The notes below the pieces were generated by a model, which saw only the letters and a list, made by a program, of their open reading frames with translations, searched no databases and had not been told where the DNA came from. Shown here one piece after another: positions 38,363 through 48,221 of a DNA stretch of 64,000 bases (its first letter is position 1; each line of letters starts with the position of its first letter). Origin of the DNA: Staphylococcus felis (GTDB taxonomy: Bacteria; Bacillota; Bacilli; Staphylococcales; Staphylococcaceae). Where the stretch lies: assembly GCF_003012915.1 (NCBI RefSeq), contig NZ_CP027770.1, positions 496,001 to 560,000 of the forward strand. The letters run 5' to 3'. The position numbers and the translations under genes were made by a program.

Positions 38363-39754
38363 ATGTCTACGTTATATATTATTATCAATATCATTATATT
38401 TATTTTAGCACTTCTAGGATTGGCAATAATGGCTAAAAAGCATATTAAATTCCCGAAACGCGTCTTTTTAGCACTAGGTCTTGGTATTATCCTAGGATTA
38501 ATTTTACACCTTATTTACGGTGCAAACAGTAACGTTACAACACAAACGACTGAATGGATTAGCATTGTCGGTAATGGCTATATAGCGTTACTTCAAATGA
38601 TTGTAATCCCTCTCGTATTTGTATCGATTGTAGCTGCCTTTACTAAAATTGAAATTGGCGAAAAGTTCGCCAAAGTGGGTAGCTATATATTTATGTTTCT
38701 TATTGGAACAGTGGCAATTGCTGCTATTGTCGGGATTGTCTATGCCCTTATTTTTGGTCTTGATGCATCTAGTATCGATTTAGGCCAAGCTGAAAATGCC
38801 AGAAGTAGTGAAATTGCAAATACAGCTAGAGAAATGACTGCAACTACTCTGCCTGCACAAATCTTAGAACTTTTACCAGCCAACCCATTCTTAGACTTTA
38901 CAGGAGCACGTGCAACGTCAACGATTGCTGTTGTCATTTTTGCAGCATTTATCGGATTTGCTTATTTACGCGTCGCACGTAAACAACCTGAAAACGGTCA
39001 CCTCTTAAAGCGTGGTATCGATGCCGTATATGCGCTTGTTATGGCAATTGTCACATTCGTTTTACGCCTGACACCTTATGGTATTTTAGCAATTATGATT
39101 AATACGATGGCGACAAGCGATTTTGCCGCAATTTGGACATTAGGCAAGTTTGTCATAGCATCTTATGCTGCATTAATTACAATGTACGTGATTCATTTGA
39201 TTATTTTATCGGCATTACGCATCAACCCTATTCAATATATGAAGAAAACGGCTGAAGTCATAATATTTGCATTCACATCACGTTCAAGCGCAGGGGCATT
39301 ACCTTTAAATATTCAAACCCAAACCAATCGTTTAGGGGTTCCTCAGTCTATTGCAAATTTCTCAGGATCGTTTGGACTATCTATTGGGCAAAACGGCTGT
39401 GCCGGTATTTATCCAGCAATGCTTGCGATAATGGTCGCGCCTGTTGCAGGCGTTGAAATTAATTTACAATTCATTCTGACTTTAATTGTCGTTGTGGTTT
39501 TAAGCTCTTTTGGAGTTGCTGGTGTTGGGGGCGGTGCAACATTTGCATCAATCCTTGTATTATCTGCCTTAAACTTACCTGTGGGTCTTGCTGGTGTACT
39601 TATTTCAGTAGAGCCCCTCATTGATATGGGACGAACAGCATTGAATGTTAATGACTCTATTGTAGCTGGAACAGGAACAGCACGCTTAACAAAACAATTA
39701 GACGACGAAACATTCAAATCAAACGACTATAACGAATTAGCATCTCAACATTAA
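38363..39754 (+). CDS. tcyP: L-cystine : Na+/H+ symporter TcyP
   Basis: 463 residues, dicarboxylate/amino-acid:cation symporter fold with about nine helices. FPKRVFLALGLGIILGL at the start, then GNGYIALLQMIVIPLVFVSIVAAFTKI, the HP1 SRSSAGALPLNIQTQTNRLGV and HP2 GVAGVGGGATFASILVLSALNLP. It matches the low-homology cystine branch TcyP/YdjN. In S. aureus tcyP also sits beside nfrA and ahpCF, so this is ancestral order. Confidence 0.92.
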   Translation: MSTLYIIINIIIFILALLGLAIMAKKHIKFPKRVFLALGLGIILGLILHLIYGANSNVTTQTTEWISIVGNGYIALLQMIVIPLVFVSIVAAFTKIEIGEKFAKVGSYIFMFLIGTVAIAAIVGIVYALIFGLDASSIDLGQAENARSSEIANTAREMTATTLPAQILELLPANPFLDFTGARATSTIAVVIFAAFIGFAYLRVARKQPENGHLLKRGIDAVYALVMAIVTFVLRLTPYGILAIMINTMATSDFAAIWTLGKFVIASYAALITMYVIHLIILSALRINPIQYMKKTAEVIIFAFTSRSSAGALPLNIQTQTNRLGVPQSIANFSGSFGLSIGQNGCAGIYPAMLAIMVAPVAGVEINLQFILTLIVVVVLSSFGVAGVGGGATFASILVLSALNLPVGLAGVLISVEPLIDMGRTALNVNDSIVAGTGTARLTKQLDDETFKSNDYNELASQH

Positions 39755-39809
39755 CCTAAAAGTGTTGAGCATGAACTTAGATTTGAGTCATTTATTTTAT
39801 AACCTACCA

Positions 39810-39860
39810 AAAAAGCTAGCGTACCAGCCCTTTTCATTAAAGGTCTTACGCTAGCTTTTT
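39810..39860. terminator. Bidirectional terminator, tcyP / nfrA
   Basis: Perfect 14-bp stem AAAAAGCTAGCGTA (39810-39823) / TACGCTAGCTTTTT (39847-39860). Confidence 0.85.
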
Positions 39861-39864
39861 AATA

Positions 39865-40620
39865 TTATTTTTTGTTAAATCCAGACATTTGCAACCAATC
39901 AAGCATCTCTTGGCGCTGTTTACTGCTCATAAAGCGTGCAATTTGCTCTGACCACGTCTCATCTCGCTCCCCATTAGTACGCTGACTATAATAGTTAGAC
40001 ACGATGTCATCATATTTTTTCAGATGAGTCATTTGTTCATCTTTGTTGTCGTTATAACTATCGACATGAAAGACATGTTCAAATGGTAGTCTTGGCTTAG
40101 GCATTCCCTCTTCATCATCTGCCGGCACACCTAATGCCATTCCAAATAAAGGAAAAGTATGCTCAGGCAATCCTAATATCTCCCGCACACGTTCTACATC
40201 GTTGCGCAGTGATCCTAAATAAACAATTCCGTACCCCATATCTTCAGCAGTAAGGGCAATATTTTGAGCCGCAAGAGCAGCATCAACTGTCCCAACTAAT
40301 AAACCTTCAGCGGATTCAAAACTTCCTTCCATATCCGCACCTCTAGACTCATTAATTAATTGGTGGCGATAATAGTCAATGACAAAAACAAGCAAATAAC
40401 CATTATCTACAACATAGGGTTGTCCCGAAACTTCCTTTAATGCTTCTTTCTTCTCAACATCTTCAACACCAATAAATGATGTGGTTTGCAAATAACTCGA
40501 AGTCGAAGCCATTTGTCCTGCTTCGATTAACTTTTGAATAACGTCACGGCTTATTTTTTCAGACTTGAACTTTCGAACTGAATGATGCTTTTGCGTTAAA
40601 TGATAAACATGGTTTGACAT
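39865..40620 (-). CDS. nfrA: NADPH-dependent flavin / nitro reductase NfrA
   Basis: 251 residues, same length as S. aureus NfrA. Nitroreductase fold: HHSVRKFKSEKISRDVIQKLIEAGQMASTSSYLQTTSFIG for FMN binding, NIALTAEDMGYGIVYLGSLRND, and MPKPRLPFEHVFHVDSYN. Reduces FMN, disulfides and nitro compounds in oxidative stress. Convergent with tcyP, as in S. aureus. Confidence 0.92.
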   Translation of the reverse strand: MSNHVYHLTQKHHSVRKFKSEKISRDVIQKLIEAGQMASTSSYLQTTSFIGVEDVEKKEALKEVSGQPYVVDNGYLLVFVIDYYRHQLINESRGADMEGSFESAEGLLVGTVDAALAAQNIALTAEDMGYGIVYLGSLRNDVERVREILGLPEHTFPLFGMALGVPADDEEGMPKPRLPFEHVFHVDSYNDNKDEQMTHLKKYDDIVSNYYSQRTNGERDETWSEQIARFMSSKQRQEMLDWLQMSGFNKK

Positions 40621-40847
40621 TGAACAACACTCCTTTAACTCTACTACACCATTTTATCCTATCAAATTCCCATTCATATTGCATGACTACAAACCTCCAT
40701 TAATTTTTACCCTCTAAATGACTATAGTACCTAAATTTAATCATTCCTTGTCTATCATCAGCATAAAAACACATTTATACCCTTTTCCAAAATAACACCA
40801 ATCATTAATGTTATACTATAGCTAACATAAAAAGGCAGGTTTTAGAG

Positions 40848-41753
40848 ATGGTATCATTTAAACTCAAGTGTTCACAAACGCACAGCGAAACCATTACCCA
40901 CCCACTCACTATGATAGTCAGTGAGGATGAGTTTCAAAATAACATATTAAATATAAACAACCATATATATACTACAACTTTGAATGAGCCTTTACCTGAA
41001 ACATTAAAAGTCAAAGAATGTATTCATTTTTGGAAGCAATGGTTCAACAAGCCTATCCGTGTAGATGACTTAATTGCACAATTTAATCTTGCAACAGTCC
41101 AAAATGAAAAAGTCAAAAATATATCCACCTCAAATCTTAAGTTACTACATCTTGTTCGCATTTCTATTAGTGAACATCAATATATTTTAATTAAAGAACC
41201 TTTACAACAATTAACGATTGAACATAAATCACTAATGATGCGACTCATTCGAAAATTAAGCCAAAAGTCTTCTATCGTGTGTACGACCAATCATGTTGAA
41301 GAAGCATTACTTCTAACAAATAACTCTTATCGATTGAGCCACCAAGGATTAAAACGATTACAATCGGAAAATGAAACTTCTAAAGATTTTGACGTTCAAC
41401 CCGTTCGCCGACAAGTTCATCGCGTATCAATAAAAGTTGGCGAAAAAATTATTCTAATTGACCCAATAGATATCGACTTTATAGAGTCTCGTGAAGGAAA
41501 GGTTGAAATTCATATAGGAAAAGAAGTCTACACAAATGATAAGACCCTTACCTTTATGGAATCACTACTTATAGACTATGGATTTTTTAGATGTCACCGC
41601 TCTTATCTTGTCAATTTACAAAAAGTGAGCGAGATTATTACATGGTCGAAAAATAGCTATTCTTTATATTTAAATCAGAATAGAGACCAAATCATTCCAT
41701 TGTCTAGAGACAAAGTTAAGGATATTGAACATATTTTCAAGCTCTCCTCATAA
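40848..41753 (+). CDS. LytTR regulator with degenerate ABC-ATPase-like N-terminus
   Basis: 301 residues. The C-terminal 110 residues are a LytTR DNA-binding domain (VGEKIILIDPIDIDFIESREGKVEIHIG, FFRCHRSYLVNLQKVSEI). The first 180 resemble the back half of an ABC ATPase: LIKEPLQQLTIEHKSLMMRLIRKLSQKSSIVCTTNHVEEALLLTNNSYRLSHQGLKRL has a D-loop and H-loop-like order but no Walker A. The fold may dimerise or sense its exporter. It lies 97 bases before an ABC-2 exporter operon, its probable target. Inserted between nfrA and ahpC relative to S. aureus. Confidence 0.75.
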   Translation: MVSFKLKCSQTHSETITHPLTMIVSEDEFQNNILNINNHIYTTTLNEPLPETLKVKECIHFWKQWFNKPIRVDDLIAQFNLATVQNEKVKNISTSNLKLLHLVRISISEHQYILIKEPLQQLTIEHKSLMMRLIRKLSQKSSIVCTTNHVEEALLLTNNSYRLSHQGLKRLQSENETSKDFDVQPVRRQVHRVSIKVGEKIILIDPIDIDFIESREGKVEIHIGKEVYTNDKTLTFMESLLIDYGFFRCHRSYLVNLQKVSEIITWSKNSYSLYLNQNRDQIIPLSRDKVKDIEHIFKLSS

Positions 41754-41850
41754 CATTTGAATGATTTATAGGTACATTTCATCAGTTTTTAGTATTGCTT
41801 ACCGTATGATTATTATATTCTTGTCCTACTATAGATAGGAGGGCACATAT

Positions 41851-42714
41851 ATGCAAAATATCATTCAACTACAACACGTTCAAAAGAAGATTAAAGATCA
41901 AATCATTGTTAAAAACTTGGATTTTTCCGTCAAGAAGGGCGAGATTTTTGGTTTTTTAGGACCAAGTGGTGCTGGTAAAACTACGACTATTAATATGATG
42001 ACTGGTTTATTCAAGGTGTCTAAAGGGAGTCTAAATGTTTTAGGCTATAATGCAAGTAAATTAGGTACTTCTCAATTCATGCATAATATTGGTATTATGA
42101 CAGACCACTCATCTTTATATCACCGTTTAACAATATATGAAAACTTGAAGTTATTCTCTGATATTTATCAGATACCAACGCAACGCATAGATGAAGTATT
42201 AGAAAATGTTGAGCTAAATGATCACAGAAATAAGCGTATTAGTGAATTATCGTCTGGTATGAAACAACGCGTTTTGCTTGCAAGAGCAATTATTCATAAA
42301 CCCAAATTATTATTTTTAGATGAGCCCACTGCAAACCTTGATCCTATAACTTCGAAGTTGATACACAGTCGTTTAAAAGAGATTAACGAGCAAGGTACAA
42401 CTGTTTTTATCACCACACATGATATGGATGAAGCTGCACAATTATGTCACCGTGTAGCATTCATCATCAATGGAGAGATTAAGTTAATTGGTCATCCGCA
42501 GTCTTTGCAATACCAATACGCCACACCTACAATTAAAATCATCACTAAGGACGACATTCATTTTACATTAGATATCAATTCAGACACTGGCGCATTGATT
42601 CATAAATTAATCACTAATGATAACTTAAAATATATTGCTTCAGATATACCATCACTAGGAGATATTTTTGTAAAAGTTACTGGAGAGGAGTTAAAAAGCA
42701 ATGAAATTATTTAG
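41851..42714 (+). CDS. ABC exporter ATP-binding protein
   Basis: 287 residues. Walker A GPSGAGKTTT, Q-loop IMTDHSSLYHRL, signature LSSGMKQRVLLARA, Walker B LLFLDEPTANLDP, switch His ITTHDMDEA. DrrA/CcmA-type antibiotic or lipid exporter with a C-terminal extension. The next gene overlaps by 14 bases. Downstream of a LytTR regulator. Confidence 0.9.
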   Translation: MQNIIQLQHVQKKIKDQIIVKNLDFSVKKGEIFGFLGPSGAGKTTTINMMTGLFKVSKGSLNVLGYNASKLGTSQFMHNIGIMTDHSSLYHRLTIYENLKLFSDIYQIPTQRIDEVLENVELNDHRNKRISELSSGMKQRVLLARAIIHKPKLLFLDEPTANLDPITSKLIHSRLKEINEQGTTVFITTHDMDEAAQLCHRVAFIINGEIKLIGHPQSLQYQYATPTIKIITKDDIHFTLDINSDTGALIHKLITNDNLKYIASDIPSLGDIFVKVTGEELKSNEII

Positions 42715-43416
42715 AGTTAAAGCTGTAATCTATAAAGATTTTAAAGAAATTTTACGTAATCCTTCTCTCTATTTTATGATTATTATGCCTATATTACTTG
42801 CTCTATATTTTAAGTTTTTGAGTGCATCCCTTGCCTCTGAAGGATCAACTGAATCATTTAATGATTTACTAGTGTATATCATCATTGCATTCTCACTCAC
42901 AATGCCATTAGGTTGTATTACCATTTCTATACTAGCTGAAGAAAACGAAAAAGGAACATTACAAAGTTTGATTGAGACACCCCTTAAACCTGTTGAACTT
43001 TTGTTAGGCAAAGCTTTTTTAGGCACTGTTAGTAGTCTAATCACCTCGGTAATCTCACTCATCGCTTTAGGTATACCTTTTAATATACAGTGGCATGACT
43101 ATTTGAGTCTGTTATTATACATTGCTATGATAATTTGTTTTGCTTTAGGTTTTGGCTTAATCACTAAAACAATTGGTCAATCAGCTTTTTTATATTTATA
43201 GTATTAATTCTATCAATGACTCTCTTTGTAGAAATTTTTAAATCAGCAAATGTTTCAAACATCTTAATATATTTACTCAATTACTTTCCAATGAATATCG
43301 CTTTCTTCATTCATATTCATAAGGAACCTTTTCACCTATTCTATTTACTATTATGGTTCTTATTATCTGCTATATTTTTATTTGTGATATATAGATTCAA
43401 GACTCGCAAAATATAA
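42701..43416 (+). pseudogene. ABC-2 permease, frameshifted at a T6 tract
   Basis: Two frames make one permease of about 239 residues. The first (to 43201) has VIYKDFKEILRNPSLYFMIIMPILLALYFKF, then ILAEENEKGTLQSLIETPLKPVELLLGKAFLG, the ABC-2 hallmark; it stops at QSAFLYL. Inserting one T in T6 (43186-43191) gives QSAFFIFIVLILSMTLFVEIFKSANVSN and joins the 43216-43416 frame. So the exporter's membrane subunit is off by one base while the ATPase and regulator are intact. Confidence 0.8.
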
Positions 43417-43673
43417 TGACTAGTACGAATACGGATTTCAGTGATAAATGTAAGGTTTACCCACTATTATTAATTGTTGCTCATCAATTTTAAGCATAAG
43501 CGCTTTAATTGAGAAAATGTAATAATAAATGATATTATGATGATATAGAACTTGGTGCTTTGTAAGTACATTAATAGAGAATTAATCCCTTATTAATAAG
43601 CACTAACAAACATTCTATTATTATCAGAGTTTATGTTTGACGTTTCATTCATAACATGTAATAATAATGCTTG

Positions 43674-43734
43674 AGATTAGAATTATTATTAAAAAGGAAT
43701 TATGACAAAAAAGATTTGCCTATAATTCTAATCT
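43674..43734 (+). promoter_or_regulatory. ahpC promoter region with PerR-like box and long dyad
   Basis: TTAGAATTATTATTA (43677-43691) matches 13 of 15 positions of the PerR box TTATAATTATTATAA. AGATTAGAATTAT (43674-43686) and ATAATTCTAATCT (43722-43734) form a perfect 13-bp inverted repeat around the promoter, whose -10 TATAAT is at 43721-43726. The remaining gap (43417-43670) is AT-rich and shows no gene. Confidence 0.65.
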
Positions 43735-43769
43735 AATAATAATATTAAAATACTAGGAGGATATCCATT

Positions 43770-44339
43770 ATGTCTTTAATCGGTAAACAAATTGAAGATT
43801 TTACAGCACAAGCATACAATGCTAAATCAGATGAGTTCGTTGAGGTTACTCAAGAAGATTTGAAAGGTAGCTGGAGCGTAGTTGTATTCTACCCTGCAGA
43901 TTTCTCTTTCGTATGTCCTACTGAATTACAAGATGTACAAAATCAATATGCTAAATTACAAGAGTTAGGCGTAAATGTTTACTCTGTTTCAACTGATACA
44001 CACTTTGTACACAAAGCTTGGCATGACCATTCTGACGCAATTAGCTCAATCGAATACACGATGATTGGTGACCCATCACAAACCATTACTCGTAATTTCG
44101 ACGTATTAAATGAAGAATCTGGTCTTGCACAACGTGGTACATTTATCGTTGACCCAGACGGTGTTGTTCAAGCAGCTGAAATTAATGCAGATGGGATTGG
44201 TCGTGACGCTAGTACTTTAGTACACAAAATTAAAGCGGCTCAATATGTACGTCAAAATCCTGGTGAAGTTTGCCCAGCTAAATGGGAAGAAGGTAACGAC
44301 ACTTTAACACCTGGTTTAGACTTAGTAGGTAAAATTTAA
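43770..44339 (+). CDS. ahpC: Alkyl hydroperoxide reductase, peroxiredoxin subunit
   Basis: 189 residues, 2-Cys peroxiredoxin. Peroxidatic Cys in FSFVCPTEL (about 49), resolving Cys in PGEVCPAKW (about 168). Reduces H2O2 and organic peroxides, recycled by AhpF. RBS AGGAGGAT. PerR-like box upstream. Confidence 0.98.
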   Translation: MSLIGKQIEDFTAQAYNAKSDEFVEVTQEDLKGSWSVVVFYPADFSFVCPTELQDVQNQYAKLQELGVNVYSVSTDTHFVHKAWHDHSDAISSIEYTMIGDPSQTITRNFDVLNEESGLAQRGTFIVDPDGVVQAAEINADGIGRDASTLVHKIKAAQYVRQNPGEVCPAKWEEGNDTLTPGLDLVGKI

Positions 44340-44353
44340 GGAGGCTTTACTGA

Positions 44354-45877
44354 ATGTTAGATCAAGAATTAAAGAAACAACTCTCTCAATTTCTTGATTT
44401 GATGGAAGGTGACGTAGTATTCAAAGTGAGTGCTGGTTCTGATGATCATTCACAGAAACTAAATGATCTTGTAAACGAAGTCGCTGAAATGTCACCTCGA
44501 ATTACAGTAGAAAAAGCTGAATTAAAGCGCACACCTAGTTTTAGTGTGAACAGACCTGGAGAGGACACTGGCATTACATTTGCTGGTGTCCCTCTTGGTC
44601 ATGAGTTCAATTCTTTTGTACTTGCACTACTACAAGTAAGTGGGCGCGCACCAAAAGAAGAACAATCTGTAATCGACCAAATCAAATCAATTAACGAACC
44701 TTTAAATTTCGAGACATTTGTAAGCTTGACTTGTCAAAAATGTCCGGATGTTGTTCAAGCAATTAACCTCATGAGCGTGATTAACCCTAATATTACGCAT
44801 ACTATGATTGACGGTGCTGTATTCAAAGAAGAATCAGAAGACATTATGGCAGTTCCCTCTATCTTCTTAAATGGCGAACAATTCGGTAGCGGTCGCATGA
44901 CTGTGACAGATATTCTAAGTGAACTTGGCCAAGGCCCAGATGCTTCAGAATTTGAAGGCAAAGAAACTTATGATGTATTAGTGATAGGTGGCGGCCCTGC
45001 AAGTGCAAGTTCAGCAATTTATGCTGCGCGTAAAGGCTTACGTACAGGTATCGTTGCTGACCGTATTGGTGGTCAAGTGAATGATACAGCCGATATCGAA
45101 AACTATATCGGTGTTACCAAGACAAATGGCCCCGCATTATCAAGCAACTTAGAGCAACACATCAATGATTACAATGTTGATGTAATGAAAGGTGTCCGAG
45201 CTGAAGCACTTCGCAAAACAGATGAAGGTACTGAAATTGTCCTTAATAACGGCGCGACACTTCAAACAAAATCCTTAATTATTGCAACAGGAGCAAGATG
45301 GAGACAGCTTGGTGTACCTGGTGAGCAAGAATTTGCAAATAAAGGTGTTGCATACTGCCCTCACTGTGACGGCCCTCTATTTGAAGGTAAAGATGTCGCA
45401 GTAGTTGGTGGCGGTAACTCAGGCGTTGAAGCTGCCATTGATCTTGCAGGTATATGTAAACACGTTACATTACTTGAGTTTGGGTCTGAGATGAAGGCTG
45501 ATCAAGTTTTACAAGATCGTCTACAATCATTACCTAATACAACTGTGATTACGAATGCAGCAACGTCAGAAATCACTGGTGATGACCGTGTTAACGGTAT
45601 CTCTTACACTGATCGTACAACTGACGAAGTGAAGCATATTGATTTAGATGGTGTCTTTGTTCAAATTGGGCTATCTCCTAATACAGAGTGGTTAGGTGAC
45701 ACTGTCCAACGTAACAAAATGGGCGAAATCGAAATCGATCGTTTAGGTCATACAAATGTTCCCGGTGTATTTGCAGCTGGTGACTGTTCTGACCAACGTT
45801 ACAAACAAATTATCATCTCAATGGGTTCAGGTGCGACTGCTGCATTATCAGCATTTGACTATCTGATTCGTCATTAA
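44354..45877 (+). CDS. ahpF: Alkyl hydroperoxide reductase subunit F
   Basis: 507 residues, flavoprotein reducing AhpC with NADH. N-terminal tandem thioredoxin folds with CQKCPDV (about 129-132), then FAD loop VLVIGGGPASASSAIYAARKG, redox CPHC pair in VAYCPHCDGPLF, NAD loop VAVVGGGNSGVEAAIDLA and C-terminal GVFAAGDCSDQRYKQI. Fourteen bases after ahpC with its own AAGGAGGC. Confidence 0.98.
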   Translation: MLDQELKKQLSQFLDLMEGDVVFKVSAGSDDHSQKLNDLVNEVAEMSPRITVEKAELKRTPSFSVNRPGEDTGITFAGVPLGHEFNSFVLALLQVSGRAPKEEQSVIDQIKSINEPLNFETFVSLTCQKCPDVVQAINLMSVINPNITHTMIDGAVFKEESEDIMAVPSIFLNGEQFGSGRMTVTDILSELGQGPDASEFEGKETYDVLVIGGGPASASSAIYAARKGLRTGIVADRIGGQVNDTADIENYIGVTKTNGPALSSNLEQHINDYNVDVMKGVRAEALRKTDEGTEIVLNNGATLQTKSLIIATGARWRQLGVPGEQEFANKGVAYCPHCDGPLFEGKDVAVVGGGNSGVEAAIDLAGICKHVTLLEFGSEMKADQVLQDRLQSLPNTTVITNAATSEITGDDRVNGISYTDRTTDEVKHIDLDGVFVQIGLSPNTEWLGDTVQRNKMGEIEIDRLGHTNVPGVFAAGDCSDQRYKQIIISMGSGATAALSAFDYLIRH

Positions 45878-45937
45878 CTTTTATAACGCTTCAGGCAATA
45901 TAATTGTTCGCAAAGTATTTTCGTAGCGGATATATCA

Positions 45938-45981
45938 AGAGAGGTTGGAAGCCAGTGAATGGTCTCCAACCTCTCTTTTTG
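45938..45981. terminator. Terminator of ahpC-ahpF
   Basis: AGAGAGGTTGGA (45938-45949) / TCCAACCTCTCT (45965-45976) then TTTT. Confidence 0.85.
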
Positions 45982-45988
45982 TGTTTTA

Positions 45989-46939
45989 TTATAAGAATGA
46001 TGTCAGCCAATGCCATAATTTAGTAAATATTGCTACAATCGCATCCCACAACTTTTGTAATGCATTGCGATTTTCTTCAGTGTCTAACTTTTTCAATGCA
46101 TCCAATTTATCGCCAGCATCACTTTGAATTTGCTTCATCAAATCTTGTGCTTGCTTTTTAAATGCGTCAGGATCTTGATTGATGACATCAGAGTTTGCAA
46201 CATTCTTCATCATATTTTGAATCATTGCTATCTCACTGTCATTTAAAATTTGATTGAGTCCCTTCTCATTTAGCGTTTGAATCACAATATTGTTAATTGT
46301 AATGTCGTTGATTTGTTGATTAGACGTTTTTGCATCGGCTATTTGCGCTTTCATATCTGCAATAGCCTCATTAAGTGCTTCATCTGAAAAGGCGTCACTT
46401 TGAGCATGATTTTCACTGATTCGAGCTAATTCATTCATCTCTTGATGCGCATTTTGTATATCTTGACCGTTAAGGGTATGACCTTGTGCTTCATACGCTT
46501 TATAAATACCTGTCAGTGCACCTTCACCTGACACCGGGTCAATTGACGCTATTTTAATCACTGCATCTTGAATGCCTGCAGTTATCGCAGCATTCATATA
46601 TTGCTCCCGAGTGATTCGTGTAATATTTTCAGGCGTTTCTATCTCAACATCCACACCACTTGTAAAGCGTTTGGGCTTAATCAAGGCACTAGAATGAATG
46701 TAGTCATACTCTGTGCCTGTGTAACGTACAACATCCGTACTTCCAACCTTATATGTGGTCACATTATTGCCGACACCCAATTTATCTTTTGTTTCTTCTA
46801 ATTGTTGTTCATTTAAGTCCGCACCTTGAAGGAAAATTTCCTCTTTTGGTTTGAATTCATTGGCTGCGTATACATTTTGTACAGTTCCAAGCATTAGAGC
46901 TGATGCCGCAATGCCAGTTATGATTCGTTTTTTATGCAT
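45989..46939 (-). CDS. DUF1002 secreted protein
   Basis: 316 residues. Signal peptide 1-26 (ALMLGTVQNVYAAN). The body EEIFLQGADLNEQQLEETKDKLGV, then YDYIHSSALIKPKRFTSGVDVEIETPENITRIT and YMNAAITAGIQDAVIKIASIDPVSGEGALTGIYKAYEAQG is the DUF1002 (YpuA-like) pattern. It ends in an aromatic-rich WDAIVAIFTKLWHWLTSFL that may bind membrane. Function unknown. Confidence 0.85.
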   Translation of the reverse strand: MHKKRIITGIAASALMLGTVQNVYAANEFKPKEEIFLQGADLNEQQLEETKDKLGVGNNVTTYKVGSTDVVRYTGTEYDYIHSSALIKPKRFTSGVDVEIETPENITRITREQYMNAAITAGIQDAVIKIASIDPVSGEGALTGIYKAYEAQGHTLNGQDIQNAHQEMNELARISENHAQSDAFSDEALNEAIADMKAQIADAKTSNQQINDITINNIVIQTLNEKGLNQILNDSEIAMIQNMMKNVANSDVINQDPDAFKKQAQDLMKQIQSDAGDKLDALKKLDTEENRNALQKLWDAIVAIFTKLWHWLTSFL

Positions 46940-47059
46940 TTTTTCACTTCCTCTGATGCAATCATCGTTTTTGCTATTTTAACATATGTCTAGTGCCTAT
47001 ATTGTCATACTCTAGCCTTACATGATGAAAGTCATACGATATTTTATAATAGTATAACA

Positions 47060-47104
47060 AAAATAACTCTTCAACCTCACATCATACGTGAAATTGAAGA
47101 GCCT
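47060..47104 (-). terminator. Terminator of bioB
   Basis: CTCTTCAACCTCAC / GTGAAATTGAAGAG (47067-47102); on the minus strand followed by TTATTTTTG. Confidence 0.8.
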
Positions 47105-47113
47105 TCTTATCTT

Positions 47114-48097
47114 TTACTGCACTGTTGTCATATCATTGGTATAATCGATTTCATATCCCATATCGCGAATCATATCATAATCCATTTTGTTAGGTTGACC
47201 TCCTGTAATGAGGTAATCTCCAACAAAAATAGAATTAGCAACCATCAATGCTGTTGATTGCAACGAACGTAAATTGACCTCACGCCCACCTGCAATGCGG
47301 ATTTCTTTCGAAGGATTAATCAAGCGAAATAGCGCTAAAATTCTTAAACAGCGCATTGGTGTCAATTCATCTTTATTCCCAAACTTTGTGCCTTTTATTG
47401 GGTGTAAAAAGTTAACCGGAATACTATCTGCATCAATTTTTTTCAGAGCGAAAGCCATATCTACAATATCTTGATTCGTTTCGCCCATACCACAAATCAC
47501 CCCTGAACATGGTGAAATGTTGTGTGCTTTCATTGTTTCAATCGTATCCACACGATCTTGATAAGTATGTGTCGTAACAACCTCGTCATGATAGTTTTCA
47601 CTCGTATTCAAGTTATGATTGTAACGATCAACACCTGCTGCTTTAAGACGTGCCGCTTGTTCTTCATTTGCCAATCCAAGACATGCGCATATTTTAAGTT
47701 GAGGATGCTCAGATTTGATGCGTTCAACCGATGCGGTAATATGATCAACCTCTTTATCACTAGGGCCTCGACCACTCATGACGATACAATATGTACCAAT
47801 ATGATTGTCTGCCGCAACTTTTGCCCCTTCTGTAATTTGATTTTCAGGAATTAAGGCATAGCGTTGTTTTTTCTTCATTTCGCGAGATTGGCCACAGTAA
47901 CCACAATCCTCAGGACAAATGCCACTTTTCGCATTTAAGATCATATTCAACTTCACTTTATGACCATAATAATATTTGCGTAACTGATATGCCTCGTTTA
48001 CTAAATCCATCGTATCGATTTTCTCATCTGTAAAGAGTGTATAGGCTTCTTCAGGTGACAAATCTTCACCGTTCAAAATTTGGGATGCAATATCCAT
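47114..48097 (-). CDS. bioB: Biotin synthase
   Basis: 327 residues, radical-SAM enzyme converting dethiobiotin to biotin. Cluster motif [36 protein letters not shown] and [13 protein letters not shown] are all present. It is a single-gene unit; no bioA, bioD or bioF nearby. A BirA-type operator lies 52 bases upstream. RBS AAAGGGGGA. Confidence 0.95.
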   Translation of the reverse strand: MDIASQILNGEDLSPEEAYTLFTDEKIDTMDLVNEAYQLRKYYYGHKVKLNMILNAKSGICPEDCGYCGQSREMKKKQRYALIPENQITEGAKVAADNHIGTYCIVMSGRGPSDKEVDHITASVERIKSEHPQLKICACLGLANEEQAARLKAAGVDRYNHNLNTSENYHDEVVTTHTYQDRVDTIETMKAHNISPCSGVICGMGETNQDIVDMAFALKKIDADSIPVNFLHPIKGTKFGNKDELTPMRCLRILALFRLINPSKEIRIAGGREVNLRSLQSTALMVANSIFVGDYLITGGQPNKMDYDMIRDMGYEIDYTNDMTTVQ

Positions 48098-48136
48098 CGT
48101 ATTCCCCCTTTAATAATAAGTTCTTACAATATGGAT

Positions 48137-48178
48137 ATTATACTATAATTGTAAACTTTTTAAAATCAAAGTTTACAT
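48137..48178 (-). promoter_or_regulatory. BirA-type operator and promoter of bioB
   Basis: TTGTAAAC (48149-48156), 14-base spacer, GTTTACAT (48171-48178), the inverted repeat of BirA operators. A minus-strand TATAAT lies beside it at 48137-48142. Confidence 0.75.
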
Positions 48179-48221
48179 ACATCATCGCATACACACATTG
48201 TCTTATTCAATTTCTAATACT

